Positions 1 through 9,132 are shown, counted from the first letter of the stretch. The stretch: DNA of 23,338 bases from Pleurobrachia bachei (GCA_000695325.1 AVPN01000070.1:40168-63505), one strand, 5' to 3'. Made by a program: numbers and translations. Notes: a model not told the origin generated them from the sequence alone.

Positions 1-117
1 GCCCGCAATCTTGTGACAGAACAGTAGAATACGTAAGCGGCTTAGAGAAAAGCATCGAACGTGGAAATCACAACATTATACGATCATAAAAACTGACGAA
101 CAAACCGACAAACTCAC

Positions 118-343
118 ATTGCTATCGATTGGAGCAGTGAATATGTAATTTATAAGTTTCTGGACCATATTATTTAATCGCATTTTATCCTGCTGGGGTA
201 TCTCCAGCGTCATTGGAAACCATGGCACCGACGAATTCTGTCGTAAATCCTGATATCTGGCTATCAGCTGCTCGTCAGATATCTCGGATAGGGGCAGTTT
301 CCCATTGTTGAAGATCTGCCAGATAGTACAACCAAACACCCAA
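118..343 (-). CDS. JAK: JAK JH2 pseudokinase C-lobe exon, distal copy
   Basis: This internal exon encodes about 76 residues beginning SWVFGCTIWQI. That matches the WSFG-TLWEI helix of JAK JH2 domains, followed by the alpha-G to alpha-H part of the C-lobe, ending LINYIFTAPIDSN just before the expected RP motif. On the minus strand it is bounded by a CTCTCAG acceptor (exon starts at 343) and an AAT|GTGAGT donor (intron starts at 117). Acceptor phase 2 and donor phase 0 give an open frame. It duplicates the exon at 945-1170, 827 bases away, and I see no coding difference between them. It could be an alternative or redundant exon, or an assembly duplicate. The following JAK exons, including JH1, must lie beyond base 1. 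Confidence 0.7.
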
Positions 344-412
344 CTGAGAGGGATAGGGGGCGTTAGGGAAGGGATAAGGGGCGTTAGGGGAGGGATAAGG
401 GGCGTTAGCAAT
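344..412 (-). repeat. 20-base tandem repeat forming an intronic polypyrimidine tract (distal copy)
   Basis: About three imperfect copies of a unit like CGCCCCTTATCCCTCCCCTAA (minus strand) lie directly before the exon acceptor at 343. They make an unusually long C/T tract with TAAC branch-point-like elements in each unit. A twin lies at 1171-1239. Confidence 0.75.
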
Positions 413-433
413 ATGTGCTCTAGAAGTTAATGT

Positions 434-484
434 TATGCCACCGTCTAATGAACAGCAACATGGCACCAAGGATCTTTGAATAAA
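434..484. other. Stretch that is the straight complement of 1261-1311
   Basis: Read 5'->3' the stretch begins tatgccaccg and ends gaataaa. The corresponding stretch in copy 2 begins atacggtggc and ends cttattt. Base by base, all 51 positions are Watson-Crick complements read in the same direction. Left flank (ttaatgt) and right flank (ttttaacagg) are identical and co-oriented in both copies. Confidence 0.92.
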
Positions 485-531
485 TTTTAACAGGCTCTAC
501 CTGCCTTTCTTAGAAAATAGAGAGGTCAATA

Positions 532-923
532 TAAACCGTGTAATTCTTGCCAGGACCTGGAAATTTTGGGGGGCAAGCTAATATTTCACCAAATGATACC
601 CAAGGGTCCCCTGAGTCACCACAAAAAAGTCTAAGAGTGAAGTCCTTGAGGAGAGGTCATTTCCGGGCCACATCCCTTTTTACCTGTATTTTCAGTCATA
701 ATTCCAAAAAAAGGTAAATCCTCTTAGGAAAAGAGTAGAGAAAAAACCGAGGGCACTAAAGTGATCAGCGTCCTCACATTAGTGGGGGTAGGTGCAAAAA
801 TTAAGTTTCTATCTGGTCGCGTTAAAGTAAGAGTGGTGCGCCGTGTTTTCTCACAAAACTTAGTGGATGAGCGGGGAGTACCATCAGGACCACTCGAAAG
901 GTATCGAAAATTTCCAATTCTGT
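532..923. other. Non-coding spacer between the two JH2 C-lobe exon copies
   Basis: I see no convincing exon here. Short open frames exist on both strands (for example 724-930 minus) but show no kinase motif. It is probably intron or repeat-derived sequence. Confidence 0.5.
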
Positions 924-944
924 CGAACAAACCGACAAACTCAC

Positions 945-1170
945 ATTGCTATCGATTGGAGCAGTGAATATGTAATTTATAAGTTTCTGGACCATATTAT
1001 TTAATCGCATTTTATCCTGCTGGGGTATCTCCAGCGTCATTGGAAACCATGGCACCGACGAATTCTGTCGTAAATCCTGATATCTGGCTATCAGCTGCTC
1101 GTCAGATATCTCGGATAGGGGCAGTTTCCCATTGTTGAAGATCTGCCAGATAGTACAACCAAACACCCAA
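945..1170 (-). CDS. JAK: JAK JH2 pseudokinase C-lobe exon, proximal copy
   Basis: This is the first exon downstream (minus strand) of the JAK B module. The B donor, after LD plus two bases AG, joins its TTGGGTG start to read LD-S-WVFGCTIWQI, restoring the (T)D-x-WSFG motif of a JAK pseudokinase. It has the same boundaries as the distal copy (CTCTCAG acceptor, GTGAGT donor) and 226 bases, which keeps frame. No other exon able to complete JH2 is seen in the window, so it is the natural 3' partner for modules A, chimera and B alike. JH2 is normally a regulatory pseudokinase that restrains the JH1 kinase. The assignment rests on motif and splice-phase agreement; transcripts were not available. 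Confidence 0.75.
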
Positions 1171-1239
1171 CTGAGAGGGATAGGGGGCGTTAGGGAAGGG
1201 ATAAGGGGCGTTAGGGGAGGGATAAGGGGCGTTAGCAAT
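1171..1239 (-). repeat. 20-base tandem repeat forming an intronic polypyrimidine tract (proximal copy)
   Basis: Same minisatellite as at 344-412, placed before the acceptor at 1170. The frame stays open through it toward the exon, but no ATG starts that frame, so I regard it as intron. Confidence 0.75.
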
Positions 1240-1260
1240 ATGTGCTCTAGAAGTTAATGT

Positions 1261-1311
1261 ATACGGTGGCAGATTACTTGTCGTTGTACCGTGGTTCCTA
1301 GAAACTTATTT
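1261..1311. other. Straight complement of 434-484
   Basis: Partner of the stretch above. The last three bases (TTT, 1309-1311) are both the complement of AAA at 482-484 and the start of the shared right flank, so the unambiguous complement covers 1261-1308. Which copy is native cannot be told from the window. Confidence 0.92.
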
Positions 1312-1355
1312 TAACAGGCTCTACCTGCCTTTCTTAGAAAATAGAGAGGTCAATA

Positions 1356-1520
1356 AAGAATACCGACAATAGACTTCGCCACTTTTTTAACGCTCGTATC
1401 GAGTTAATCTGCCACCGGACACAATAAGAAACACTCAGAGTCTACATGTGGGGTATGGGATGTGCGGGAGTTGGCCCAGACTCCTGAGTCTAGATGGGGG
1501 CCGGGGGTATATCTGCACAC
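1356..1520 (-). other. Intron 3' of the JAK B module
   Basis: It starts at the GACAG|GTGTGC donor (intron base 1520) and runs to the acceptor at 1171. No coding signal is seen in it. Confidence 0.6.
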
Positions 1521-3388
1521 CTGTCTAAGTGAACATCAAACTCTTTTTTTGGCCTCTTTAGAAAGTACCCCGGTATCCATCTCAGCTCACAGGGATCCAT
1601 CATTGACCCTCCCATCTCCTTCAAGATCAACTTCTTAACCAGGCCCAGATCCTTCAGCTTGATCTTGTGGTCAGTAGGTGAGATGAGAATGTGATGGGGA
1701 GCGGGACAGGTGTGCTCCACCGGGGGTGTGAGACCGTGCAAAGACTTCAGGGCCGTGGCTAACTGATCAATAATATCCAACCTCGTCTTCATGGGACAGT
1801 CAGGGTAATCGAGAAGGAAGGAGTGGAGTGTCCTGTAACTGGGTAAATGCTCCAACATTATGATGGTATTGACTAGACACCCTGGTTTACAAATCCCAAT
1901 CATCTTGACAACATTCTCATAATTCAACCGCCGGTTCACCGAGTACATCTCACACACATCCTTCCTTTTTAGTGCCGCCCCGTGGTACACCAGAGCGGAT
2001 CCCTGGAAAGCACCGCCGCTGAGGTACTTCCGGGAAATGGAGTGTAGCGTGTAGACCCCTGTGTGTTGCAGGGCGGGCCGGTGGAGAGTTATAAACATGG
2101 GTGGGTAGTGCTCCATGATCTCATTGCAGGCTAACAAATCAACTAGCAGTGAGTCTGATATCCGTTTTGTGAGTTGAACCCGCTCTCCGCCCTCGATTTT
2201 AGGAGTCAGAGCCGCCACAAGGTCACCAAGATCATTAAACTTGGTGGTGTTTTTATCAATATGGTACAAGCCTTCAGTAAACTTTATAGCCTTGGGTTGG
2301 ATAGTGTCACTGATAGCGTATAGTAGGCCATAAGCCGCGGTTGTAGGCCGTTTGACCACCGTGTAGACCCCTTTCTTCTCAGGGACTTTGATAAGGGCCG
2401 CCTTCACTTCCTCTACCTCCATAAAGAATGAAACTAAGGGTGAGGGTGAGACAAGGTTGAACTGTTCCTTTGGGTTGAAATGAAGGGACTCTTCGTCCGA
2501 TTTGAAACCTTCCCCGAAACTAGATACCATCATTTTGTAAGGGTACAGGTTAGAGTAATGACAGTCCATGAGCGCTACAAAAGACTCGGCATGATTAGCC
2601 GATTTGAAGGTTGCTGTTATGGTTTCCGTGGAAGCGGTTGTTATGACAACGGAGCTCTTGGTTGTTATGGCAACATGCCGAATTTGAGGGTAAAATAGTT
2701 CACGGTGGACCTTCTTATCCTCAACAACAGATATACACGTCGAACTGACCTCAATCTGCAGCTTGGTCTGCTTCACCTTGGGAAGGGAGATACGGGCCGA
2801 GTAGGAGCGTCGTACCGTGTCAAGGAGGGGCAGTACCGACTGGGTATATAGGGATGCCATTTCTAGGTAACACTCAGTAATGGAGTCTCGTGGTGTCAGT
2901 GTGTAAGGGGTAACGGTGGATTTGAGAGAGGCTCTGTTCTCGTGAAGACCAAAGTAAAGTTGGTATGCGGAGTTGATTGTGGGACAAGTGAATAGATGTT
3001 GGTGGAGGGCAATATCAAGAGATATTATAGTCTGAACTATGGTGGTGGGGAGAGAACTAACATTCTCCAATACATCGTGTAGGGCCTGGTGGTAAAGGTA
3101 AATACTGAGGGCAGGATCCTTCCTACACTTCCCCACAACATCACTATCAAGATTCACCGCTCTGAAAAATATCGGTGCCGGTGCTTTGATGACAATGTCC
3201 AACTTCCTCCGCTGAGACAGCAGGACCAGGTTCTTCTGGACAAGCCGGAAACAGTGGAATGACTCGGCTTGCAGGCCAATGTGTTTGCTGCACGCCTTGG
3301 TGAGTGTGTAGAGAGAAGCACCATCAGTAATCTTCAATTTATCTTCCGAGTACAGGCGAATTGAGCGTGTATTTTGGAGAGAACCCAT
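1521..3388 (-). CDS. JAK: JAK family, B module: FERM-SH2-JH2 N-half exon
   Basis: A single exon of 622 codons plus 2 bases with an ATG at 3388 (MGSLQNTRSIRLYSEDK). Residues 1 to about 330 resemble a FERM domain. An SH2-like domain (GVYTVVKRPTTAAYGLLYAI) follows at about 335-425; the usual phosphotyrosine-binding Arg position reads K-R. JH2 begins near residue 450 with a glycine-rich loop GGAFQGSALVYHG. The HRD region reads HTCPAPHHILI and the DFG region KDLGL, so it is a pseudokinase, as expected of JAK JH2. The exon ends ELRWIPGYFLKRP...HLD at a GACAG|GTGTGC donor; a read-through would stop eight codons later. JAKs bind cytokine-receptor tails through FERM-SH2 and signal to STATs. The kinase itself must come from downstream exons. 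Confidence 0.82.
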
Positions 3389-4401
3389 TGTATCTGCAGC
3401 TGGATCTGTTTGTCATAGGGGGGACCTAGAGAGTGGTGATACAAATTACAACACACAAACAAACACATTTTAAATAAACATACACATATACCTGTCAGTG
3501 TAAGGGGTAAGGATGGCGCTCGGTTTGTGGAGGACAGAGGTAGGAAACCATCTTAGCACACACCTCCCCTCATCCCGGGAGGATAAATGAAGGATATCCT
3601 TCCGATTCTTCTTGCTGTTTGAATACACCCGGCCCATAATACCAACATCAAATAACTTGAGGTTGTTCCTGATCTTATCCACTAGGATATGTTGTGGAGC
3701 TGGAAATGTATGGCAGATTCCGTTACGATGAAGGAACAACAACCCACACAAAATGTAGTTAGTGTACTTGAACAGGAGAGTGAATCCAACAGGTCCATCG
3801 TCAAGACTCTCAATATTATTGACATCTATCTCGGAATAAGCGGGTGTATATTCCGTCCTGAGATGCTCTGCAAGTGTATAGAACGGACCGTATTCAAGGA
3901 CCATGGACACAGTGTCGGGCTGGTGAAATGTATCGGTGGAAAGGCCGAATATCATGGCCACGTTATCGTGAGGCTGGTCCCGGATAAGGGAACAAGCTAA
4001 AAATAGCTCCTTCCTATCTGTATAGGACATAGTCCACCCTTTGTACTGTACAATGTTAATACCCCGCTTCTCGGCTGGTGTCTTGGCAAACTGACCTCTA
4101 GAAACCACCCTTAACCATGTGTCTTTTATCTTCTCAAAGTTAGATAAATGGGAATTATCAATGAACACTCGGCCTACATCCGGGTCCTGTACATCTAATA
4201 TTTCAGTGTCCGTTAACCCAGTTGTTAGTTGACAATCGGGTGTTCTGGGTCCGGGTTGTGGTCGGGCTAGGTTTACCAGGGCCGTTAGAGAGGAATACCT
4301 CCTAAGGGGGGCCTGCTGGAGAAAATACCAACCATCCTCTCCCTTCTCCACTACTGCCTCGTGCACCTCACCCTTACAGCAATACAACAATATCCAATAG
4401 C
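2047..4401. repeat. JAK tandem duplication unit, left copy (2355 bases)
   Basis: It runs from the B linker just after its SH2 to the middle of the A SH2. ORF starts (3388, 5743) and donors (3491, 5846) are all offset by exactly 2355. Copies are nearly identical; most differences I can find cluster at 2935-3040 against 5290-5395. Confidence 0.9.
3389..3491 (-). other. 103-base spacer between JAK modules (donor, acceptor, 5' leader)
   Basis: On the minus strand it opens with the module donor ACAG|GTATAT (3491) and carries a pyrimidine-rich acceptor CACTCTCTAG|G (AG at 3427-3426), 38 bases before the next ATG (3388). Splicing across this 66-base intron would add only RSPL and a stop. The acceptor could instead serve trans-splicing, or be unused if the donor joins the distant JH2 exon. 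A near-identical copy lies at 5744-5846. Confidence 0.6.
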
Positions 4402-5743
4402 GCGTGTAGACCCCTGTGTGTTGCAGGGCGGGCCGGTGGAGAGTTATAAACATGGGTGGGTAGTGCTCCATGATCTCATTGCAGGCTAACAAATCAACTA
4501 GCAGTGAGTCTGATATCCGTTTTGTGAGTTGAACCCGCTCTCCGCCCTCGATTTTAGGAGTCAGAGCCGCCACAAGGTCACCAAGATCATTAAACTTGGT
4601 GGTGTTTTTATCAATATGGTACAAGCCTTCAGTAAACTTTATAGCCTTGGGTTGGATAGTGTCACTGATAGCGTATAGTAGGCCATAAGCCGCGGTTGTA
4701 GGCCGTTTGACCACCGTGTAGACCCCTTTCTTCTCAGGGACTTTGATAAGGGCCGCCTTCACTTCCTCTACCTCCATAAAGAATGAAACTAAGGGTGAGG
4801 GTGAGACAAGGTTGAACTGTTCCTTTGGGTTGAAATGAAGGGACTCTTCGTCCGATTTGAAACCTTCCCCGAAACTAGATACCATCATTTTGTAAGGGTA
4901 CAGGTTAGAGTAATGACAGTCCATGAGCGCTACAAAAGACTCGGCATGATTAGCCGATTTGAAGGTTGCTGTTATGGTTTCCGTGGAAGCGGTTGTTATG
5001 ACAACGGAGCTCTTGGTTGTTATGGCAACATGCCGAATTTGAGGGTAAAATAGTTCACGGTGGACCTTCTTATCCTCAACAACAGATATACACGTCGAAC
5101 TGACCTCAATCTGCAGCTTGGTCTGCTTCACCTTGGGAAGGGAGATACGGGCCGAGTAGGAGCGTCGTACCGTGTCAAGGAGGGGCAGTACCGACTGGGT
5201 ATATAGGGATGCCATTTCTAGGTAACACTCAGTAATGGAGTCTCGTGGTGTCAGTGTGTAAGGGGTAACGGTGGATTTGAGAGAGGCTCTGTTCTCGTGG
5301 AGACCAAAGTAGAGTTGGTATGCGGAGTTGATTGTGGGGCAAGTGAATAGATGCTGGTGGAGGGCAATATCAAGAGCGATAATATTCTGAACTATGGTGG
5401 TGGGGAGAGAACTAACATTCTCCAATACATCGTGTAGGGCCTGGTGGTAAAGGTAAATACTGAGGGCAGGATCCTTCCTACACTTCCCCACAACATCACT
5501 ATCAAGATTCACCGCTCTGAAAAATATCGGTGCCGGTGCTTTGATGACAATGTCCAACTTCCTCCGCTGAGACAGCAGGACCAGGTTCTTCTGGACAAGC
5601 CGGAAACAGTGGAATGACTCGGCTTGCAGGCCAATGTGTTTGCTGCACGCCTTGGTGAGTGTGTAGAGAGAAGCACCATCAGTAATCTTCAATTTATCTT
5701 CCGAGTACAGGCGAATTGAGCGTGTATTTTGGAGAGAACCCAT
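3492..5743 (-). CDS. JAK: JAK family, chimeric B/A module: FERM-SH2(B) fused to part-SH2-JH2(A)
   Basis: A single open exon of 750 codons plus 2 bases. Residues 1 to about 448 equal module B (only a few differences, such as TIVQNIIALD for TIVQTIISLD) through FERM, SH2 and the linker HTGVYT. There the sequence switches in frame to module A within its SH2 (YWILLYCCKGEV) and continues through A's JH2 N-half. The product therefore has a complete B SH2 followed by most of an A SH2. The switch is at 4399-4402, where two bases (GC, plus strand) belong to neither parent. It is explained by a 2355-base tandem duplication. It ends at the same phase-2 donor as the other modules. Whether it is expressed, or exists outside the assembly, is open. 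Confidence 0.75.
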
Positions 5744-6756
5744 TGTATCTGCAGCTGGATCTGTTTGTCATAGGGGGGACCTAGAGAGTGGTGATACAAA
5801 TTACAACACACAAACAAACACATTTTAAATAAACATACACATATACCTGTCAGTGTAAGGGGTAAGGATGGCGCTCGGTTTGTGGAGGACAGAGGTAGGA
5901 AACCATCTTAGCACACACCTCCCCTCATCCCGGGAGGATAAATGAAGGATATCCTTCCGATTCTTCTTGCTGTTTGAATACACCCGGCCCATAATACCAA
6001 CATCAAATAACTTGAGGTTGTTCCTGATCTTATCCACTAGGATATGTTGTGGAGCTGGAAATGTATGGCAGATTCCGTTACGATGAAGGAACAACAACCC
6101 ACACAAAATGTAGTTAGTGTACTTGAACAGGAGAGTGAATCCAACAGGTCCATCGTCAAGACTCTCAATATTATTGACATCTATCTCGGAATAAGCGGGT
6201 GTATATTCCGTCCTGAGATGCTCTGCAAGTGTATAGAACGGACCGTATTCAAGGACCATGGACACAGTGTCGGGCTGGTGAAATGTATCGGTGGAAAGGC
6301 CGAATATCATGGCCACGTTATCGTGAGGCTGGTCCCGGATAAGGGAACAAGCTAAAAATAGCTCCTTCCTATCTGTATAGGACATAGTCCACCCTTTGTA
6401 CTGTACAATGTTAATACCCCGCTTCTCGGCTGGTGTCTTGGCAAACTGACCTCTAGAAACCACCCTTAACCATGTGTCTTTTATCTTCTCAAAGTTAGAT
6501 AAATGGGAATTATCAATGAACACTCGGCCTACATCCGGGTCCTGTACATCTAATATTTCAGTGTCCGTTAACCCAGTTGTTAGTTGACAATCGGGTGTTC
6601 TGGGTCCGGGTTGTGGTCGGGCTAGGTTTACCAGGGCCGTTAGAGAGGAATACCTCCTAAGGGGGGCCTGCTGGAGAAAATACCAACCATCCTCTCCCTT
6701 CTCCACTACTGCCTCGTGCACCTCACCCTTACAGCAATACAACAATATCCAATAAC
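4402..6756. repeat. JAK tandem duplication unit, right copy (2355 bases)
   Basis: Partner of 2047-4401. Homology at the A end stops after base 6754 (4399 in the left copy), leaving GC at 4400-4401 as apparent junction filler. Confidence 0.9.
5744..5846 (-). other. 103-base spacer between JAK module A and the chimeric module
   Basis: Same layout as 3389-3491: donor GTATAT at 5846-5841, acceptor TCTCTAG about 66 bases on, then the ATG of the next module at 5743. No exon that could finish module A's pseudokinase fits here. Confidence 0.6.
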
Positions 6757-7801
6757 CAGGTTTGTGAGACACCTCTACCAACCCATACCACCCTGGCATC
6801 GTACCATACACCCCCAGGGCCTGTTTTACTTCCTGACAATATGATGTCCTGACGAACCTCACCCATTGTACCCTCATCGGTTGTACCGTTAGATCGACCG
6901 GTATTTGTTGGACAGAAGCCAGCTCACACTCCTCCTCCCGATTCAGGGAGATTTGGTAGTAAAACAAGGATAGGAATCCCTCGTATAGGTCCTGCGTTGC
7001 AAATGACAGCTGATATTGTAGTCCACCATTTAGGTTAATCACGACGCCCAGGGGTGTGTGTGATGAGATGAATTTAATGCTGGGGAATGAGAGGGTGGTA
7101 GCATTGTTGTCGGAGAGGAGTTGGACAGAAGTATCGGATATCATAACATCAGCGGTGGCGGGTGTATCCTGCTGCTGGCAGGAGACCTCCACCCTCAGAA
7201 ATTCACCGGACAGAGCGGGAGTTCTCAGGGAGTCGAGTAACCCGAGGAATTTGTCAATAAATAGTTTCATCACTTGCTGGCAGGGGAGGCGGTGTTTTGA
7301 TTTCCCAACCATATCAACTAGCACAGAATCACTATCGGAAATGTCAAGACCCTGGTTAATGTGGTTGTACTTCCTTACTATCTTCCCCAAATCATTCTTG
7401 CGAAGGGGTAAACCGGCCGTCTTACAGAAGAAAAACAAGAGAAGAGAGTGGAGAAATTTGACCTGTTCTCCATGTCCTTGATAACTCCCATGCATCGCCA
7501 GGAACTTATATTTGCACTGACAGAAGTAGTAGAAGAAGCTCTCATAGTCACTATGTATCATTTCCTCCGTGGGAACTAGACTAGGCAGTATTGTCAGGAA
7601 TATCTTCTCCTCTGTCTCCGGCAGTACTGTTCGAAATGGGAGGAGAATCCTTTGTTCTGTCATCAATACAAACCACGAGGCGTAAAATCGGCAGACTTTG
7701 AGCCTTGTTAGGAGCTGATCGAGAATTTCTGTGACCTTGGTTTGCCGCTGGAACTCAACAGATGTCCCATTGTACAGGTAGATTGTAACCAGCTTCGCCA
7801 T
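5847..7801 (-). CDS. JAK: JAK family, A module: FERM-SH2-JH2 N-half exon
   Basis: The first ATG in frame is at 7801 (MAKLVTIYLYNGTSVEF); an in-frame GTG three codons upstream is unlikely to be used. The exon holds 651 codons plus 2 bases. A FERM domain (about 1-320) precedes an SH2 domain (about 325-425, GWYGLVEVSHKPGYWILLY). At the pY-binding Arg position of JAK SH2 (VLRCS in JAK2) it reads VEV, so binding of phosphotyrosine is doubtful. The JH2 N-half (about 445-651) has HTFPAPQHILV for HRD and FDVG for DFG, and ends RCVLRWFPTSVLHKP...YTD at an ACAG|GTATAT donor. It is only distantly similar to module B, so A and B are old paralogues. Nothing between it and the next ATG can complete the pseudokinase. 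Confidence 0.8.
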
Positions 7802-7835
7802 TCTCGCCACACCACCACTACCGCTCCCTCGAGTG

Positions 7836-7847
7836 TTTTATAAAAAT
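7836..7847 (-). promoter_or_regulatory. TATA-like element upstream of JAK module A
   Basis: The minus strand reads TTTTTATAAAAC about 36-46 bases before the ATG at 7801. Its position would give a very short 5' leader. It is a weak call from sequence alone. Confidence 0.3.
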
Positions 7848-8111
7848 TAAGACATTTACTGAAGAGAGACTAGAGTTCGAGAACGGTAATGGTAAAGCAG
7901 GACAGCAGACTCTGTTATTTGAGACTGAAACTTTAAAGCGATATCAACAAAAAAAACTCAGAATTTCCTAAGAATTCACTGATTGAGATTGAATCGTTCT
8001 ACGAAAGATTTACAAGGCAGTAGTGACTCGTACGGACAACGGAAAAAGGATGACCGGTGAGGGAGACCAACGTTAAAATCTGGGTGTTTGGATTGTCAGC
8101 ACTCACGGATT

Positions 8112-8175
8112 TTAGGGTTAGGGCTAAAGTACGGTTAAGATTAGGGCTAGAGTTTGGGTTGGGAATAGGGCTTGC
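8112..8175 (+). repeat. Degenerate telomere-like TTAGGG repeats
   Basis: TTAGGGTTAGGG at 8112-8123 is followed by diverged units (GATTAGGGC, TTTGGGTTGGG, AATAGGGC). It resembles a short interstitial telomeric sequence of the animal TTAGGG type, but is too short to be sure. Confidence 0.4.
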
Positions 8176-8526
8176 CATTTCCCATCAGATAAACTTTGGA
8201 TTGGCCAAAACGGTTGAGCGGTTAGAGCCGTTATTTGCAGGGCACTTTTGTCTTTTTGGAAGCGTAAACCTGTGAACAGGCCTTCAAACAACCAGATCGT
8301 AACGGCGATTTCTCAAAGAACAACGGCGCCCGGTGAGGGACACGAGTGTAAAAATCGAGAAACGAGACTTTTTTCGAAAAACGAGACTGAAAAAAAATAA
8401 CTTCATGTTTTTTATTATGTTTGGTGTTGCTTGTACTGCACCGGGCATATTAATGAAACGCGCTAAAATTTTGTCAACTACGTTGCTTTTAACGCCGCGC
8501 GATCACTTTTTGTACCAAAAAATTTT

Positions 8527-8745
8527 GAGAAAAAGTTGCCAAAAAGTTTTCAGAATTTCGAGCTTGCCTTTTAGAAATTTTGAACTCTTTTTCCGACTCG
8601 TCTCTGACCCGATTTCAGTTATTACATAATTAATCACCCTTTTTGAGAAGGGGCATGATGCATGCCCGGGTATTTGCCTCGATAGTTTCAGCCCACGTAA
8701 AGTCTGAATTTTGAAATTGTCACTTGTTTTGTTCAAACTCTTTTT
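8527..8745. repeat. Dispersed repeat, copy 1
   Basis: It starts GAGAAAAAGTTGCC, includes the near-palindrome GGGCATGATGCATGCCC, and ends GTTCAAACTCTTTTT. It matches 8847-9132 with small indels. No coding signal is seen. Confidence 0.85.
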
Positions 8746-8846
8746 GACTATTGGGAACGGTTGAAAAAGCTTAGGCTCATGTCATTACAACGACAAACCA
8801 GAACCTTACAAGCCACAGCCAATACCAGTTCCACAGCTGATCCAAT

Positions 8847-9132
8847 GAGAAAAAGTTGCCAAAAATTTCGAGCTTGCCTTTTAGTTGAGATGCGCTGCAG
8901 ATCCCTAGCGCGCGCGTTTTCAACTCCTCCTTATGAGGACATGTAGCATATGTCAAGCCTTTTAGAAATTTTGAACTCTTTTCCGACTCGTCTCTGACCC
9001 GATTTCAGTTATTAATTAATCACCCTTTTTTGAGAAGGGGCATGATGCATGCCCGGGTATTTGCCTCGATAGTTTCAGCCCATGTAAAGTCTGATTTTTG
9101 AAGTTGTCACTTGTTTTGTTCAAACTCTTTTT
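8847..9132. repeat. Dispersed repeat, copy 2 (interrupted by a 72-base insertion)
   Basis: Same order of blocks as 8527-8745, interrupted by a foreign 72-base segment at 8885-8956 and lacking a few bases elsewhere. Confidence 0.85.
8885..8956. mobile_element. 72-base insertion with 9-base target duplication
   Basis: It is flanked by GCCTTTTAG at 8876-8884 and 8957-8965, a sequence present once in the uninterrupted repeat copy. The insert ends TTGA...TCAA (4-base inverted ends) and includes CGCGCGCG. Precise insertion is clear; the class of element is not, and it is non-autonomous at this size. Confidence 0.6.

Larger units (their letters stand above)
97..531. repeat. Duplicated block around the JH2 C-lobe exon, copy 1
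   Basis: This block matches 924-1355 at an offset of 827 bases and contains the exon, its repeat-rich acceptor region and about 120 bases of intron. The match is essentially exact except for 434-484, where the other copy holds the complementary bases. Homology starts at CGAACAAACC (97 and 924) and ends after AGAGGTCAATA (531 and 1355). Confidence 0.9.
924..1355. repeat. Duplicated block around the JH2 C-lobe exon, copy 2
   Basis: Partner of 97-531. It is three bases shorter because of the junction of the complement stretch (1261-1308) with the flank TTTTAACAGG. Confidence 0.9.
7848..9088. other. Intergenic region between divergent JAK and SETDB1-like genes
   Basis: No gene is recognised. 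It holds telomere-like repeats, two related tags (CCGGTGAGGGA followed by GTTAAAATC or GTAAAAATC near 8052 and 8331), a roughly 220-base dispersed repeat in two copies and a short insertion with a target duplication. The transcription start regions of both neighbouring genes must lie near its ends. Confidence 0.5.

Noticed and set aside
724-967. Short frames on both strands between the duplicated exons
   Set aside because: No motif or splice support; overlapping on opposite strands in low-information sequence.
822-1238. Minus-strand open frame joining the minisatellite (LTPLIP repeats) to the JH2 exon as one protein
   Set aside because: It opens with TTG, not ATG, and a good CTCTCAG acceptor sits exactly at the domain start. 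The Pro-rich part is intron.
2480-6355. Repeated plus-strand frames of 72 and 103 residues opposite the JAK exons
   Set aside because: They lie wholly within JAK coding exons in antisense and occur twice only because the unit is duplicated.
8332-8736. Possible small genes in the 8.3-8.9 kb intergenic DNA
   Set aside because: The frames fall within repeats, overlap on both strands and show no recognisable protein pattern.
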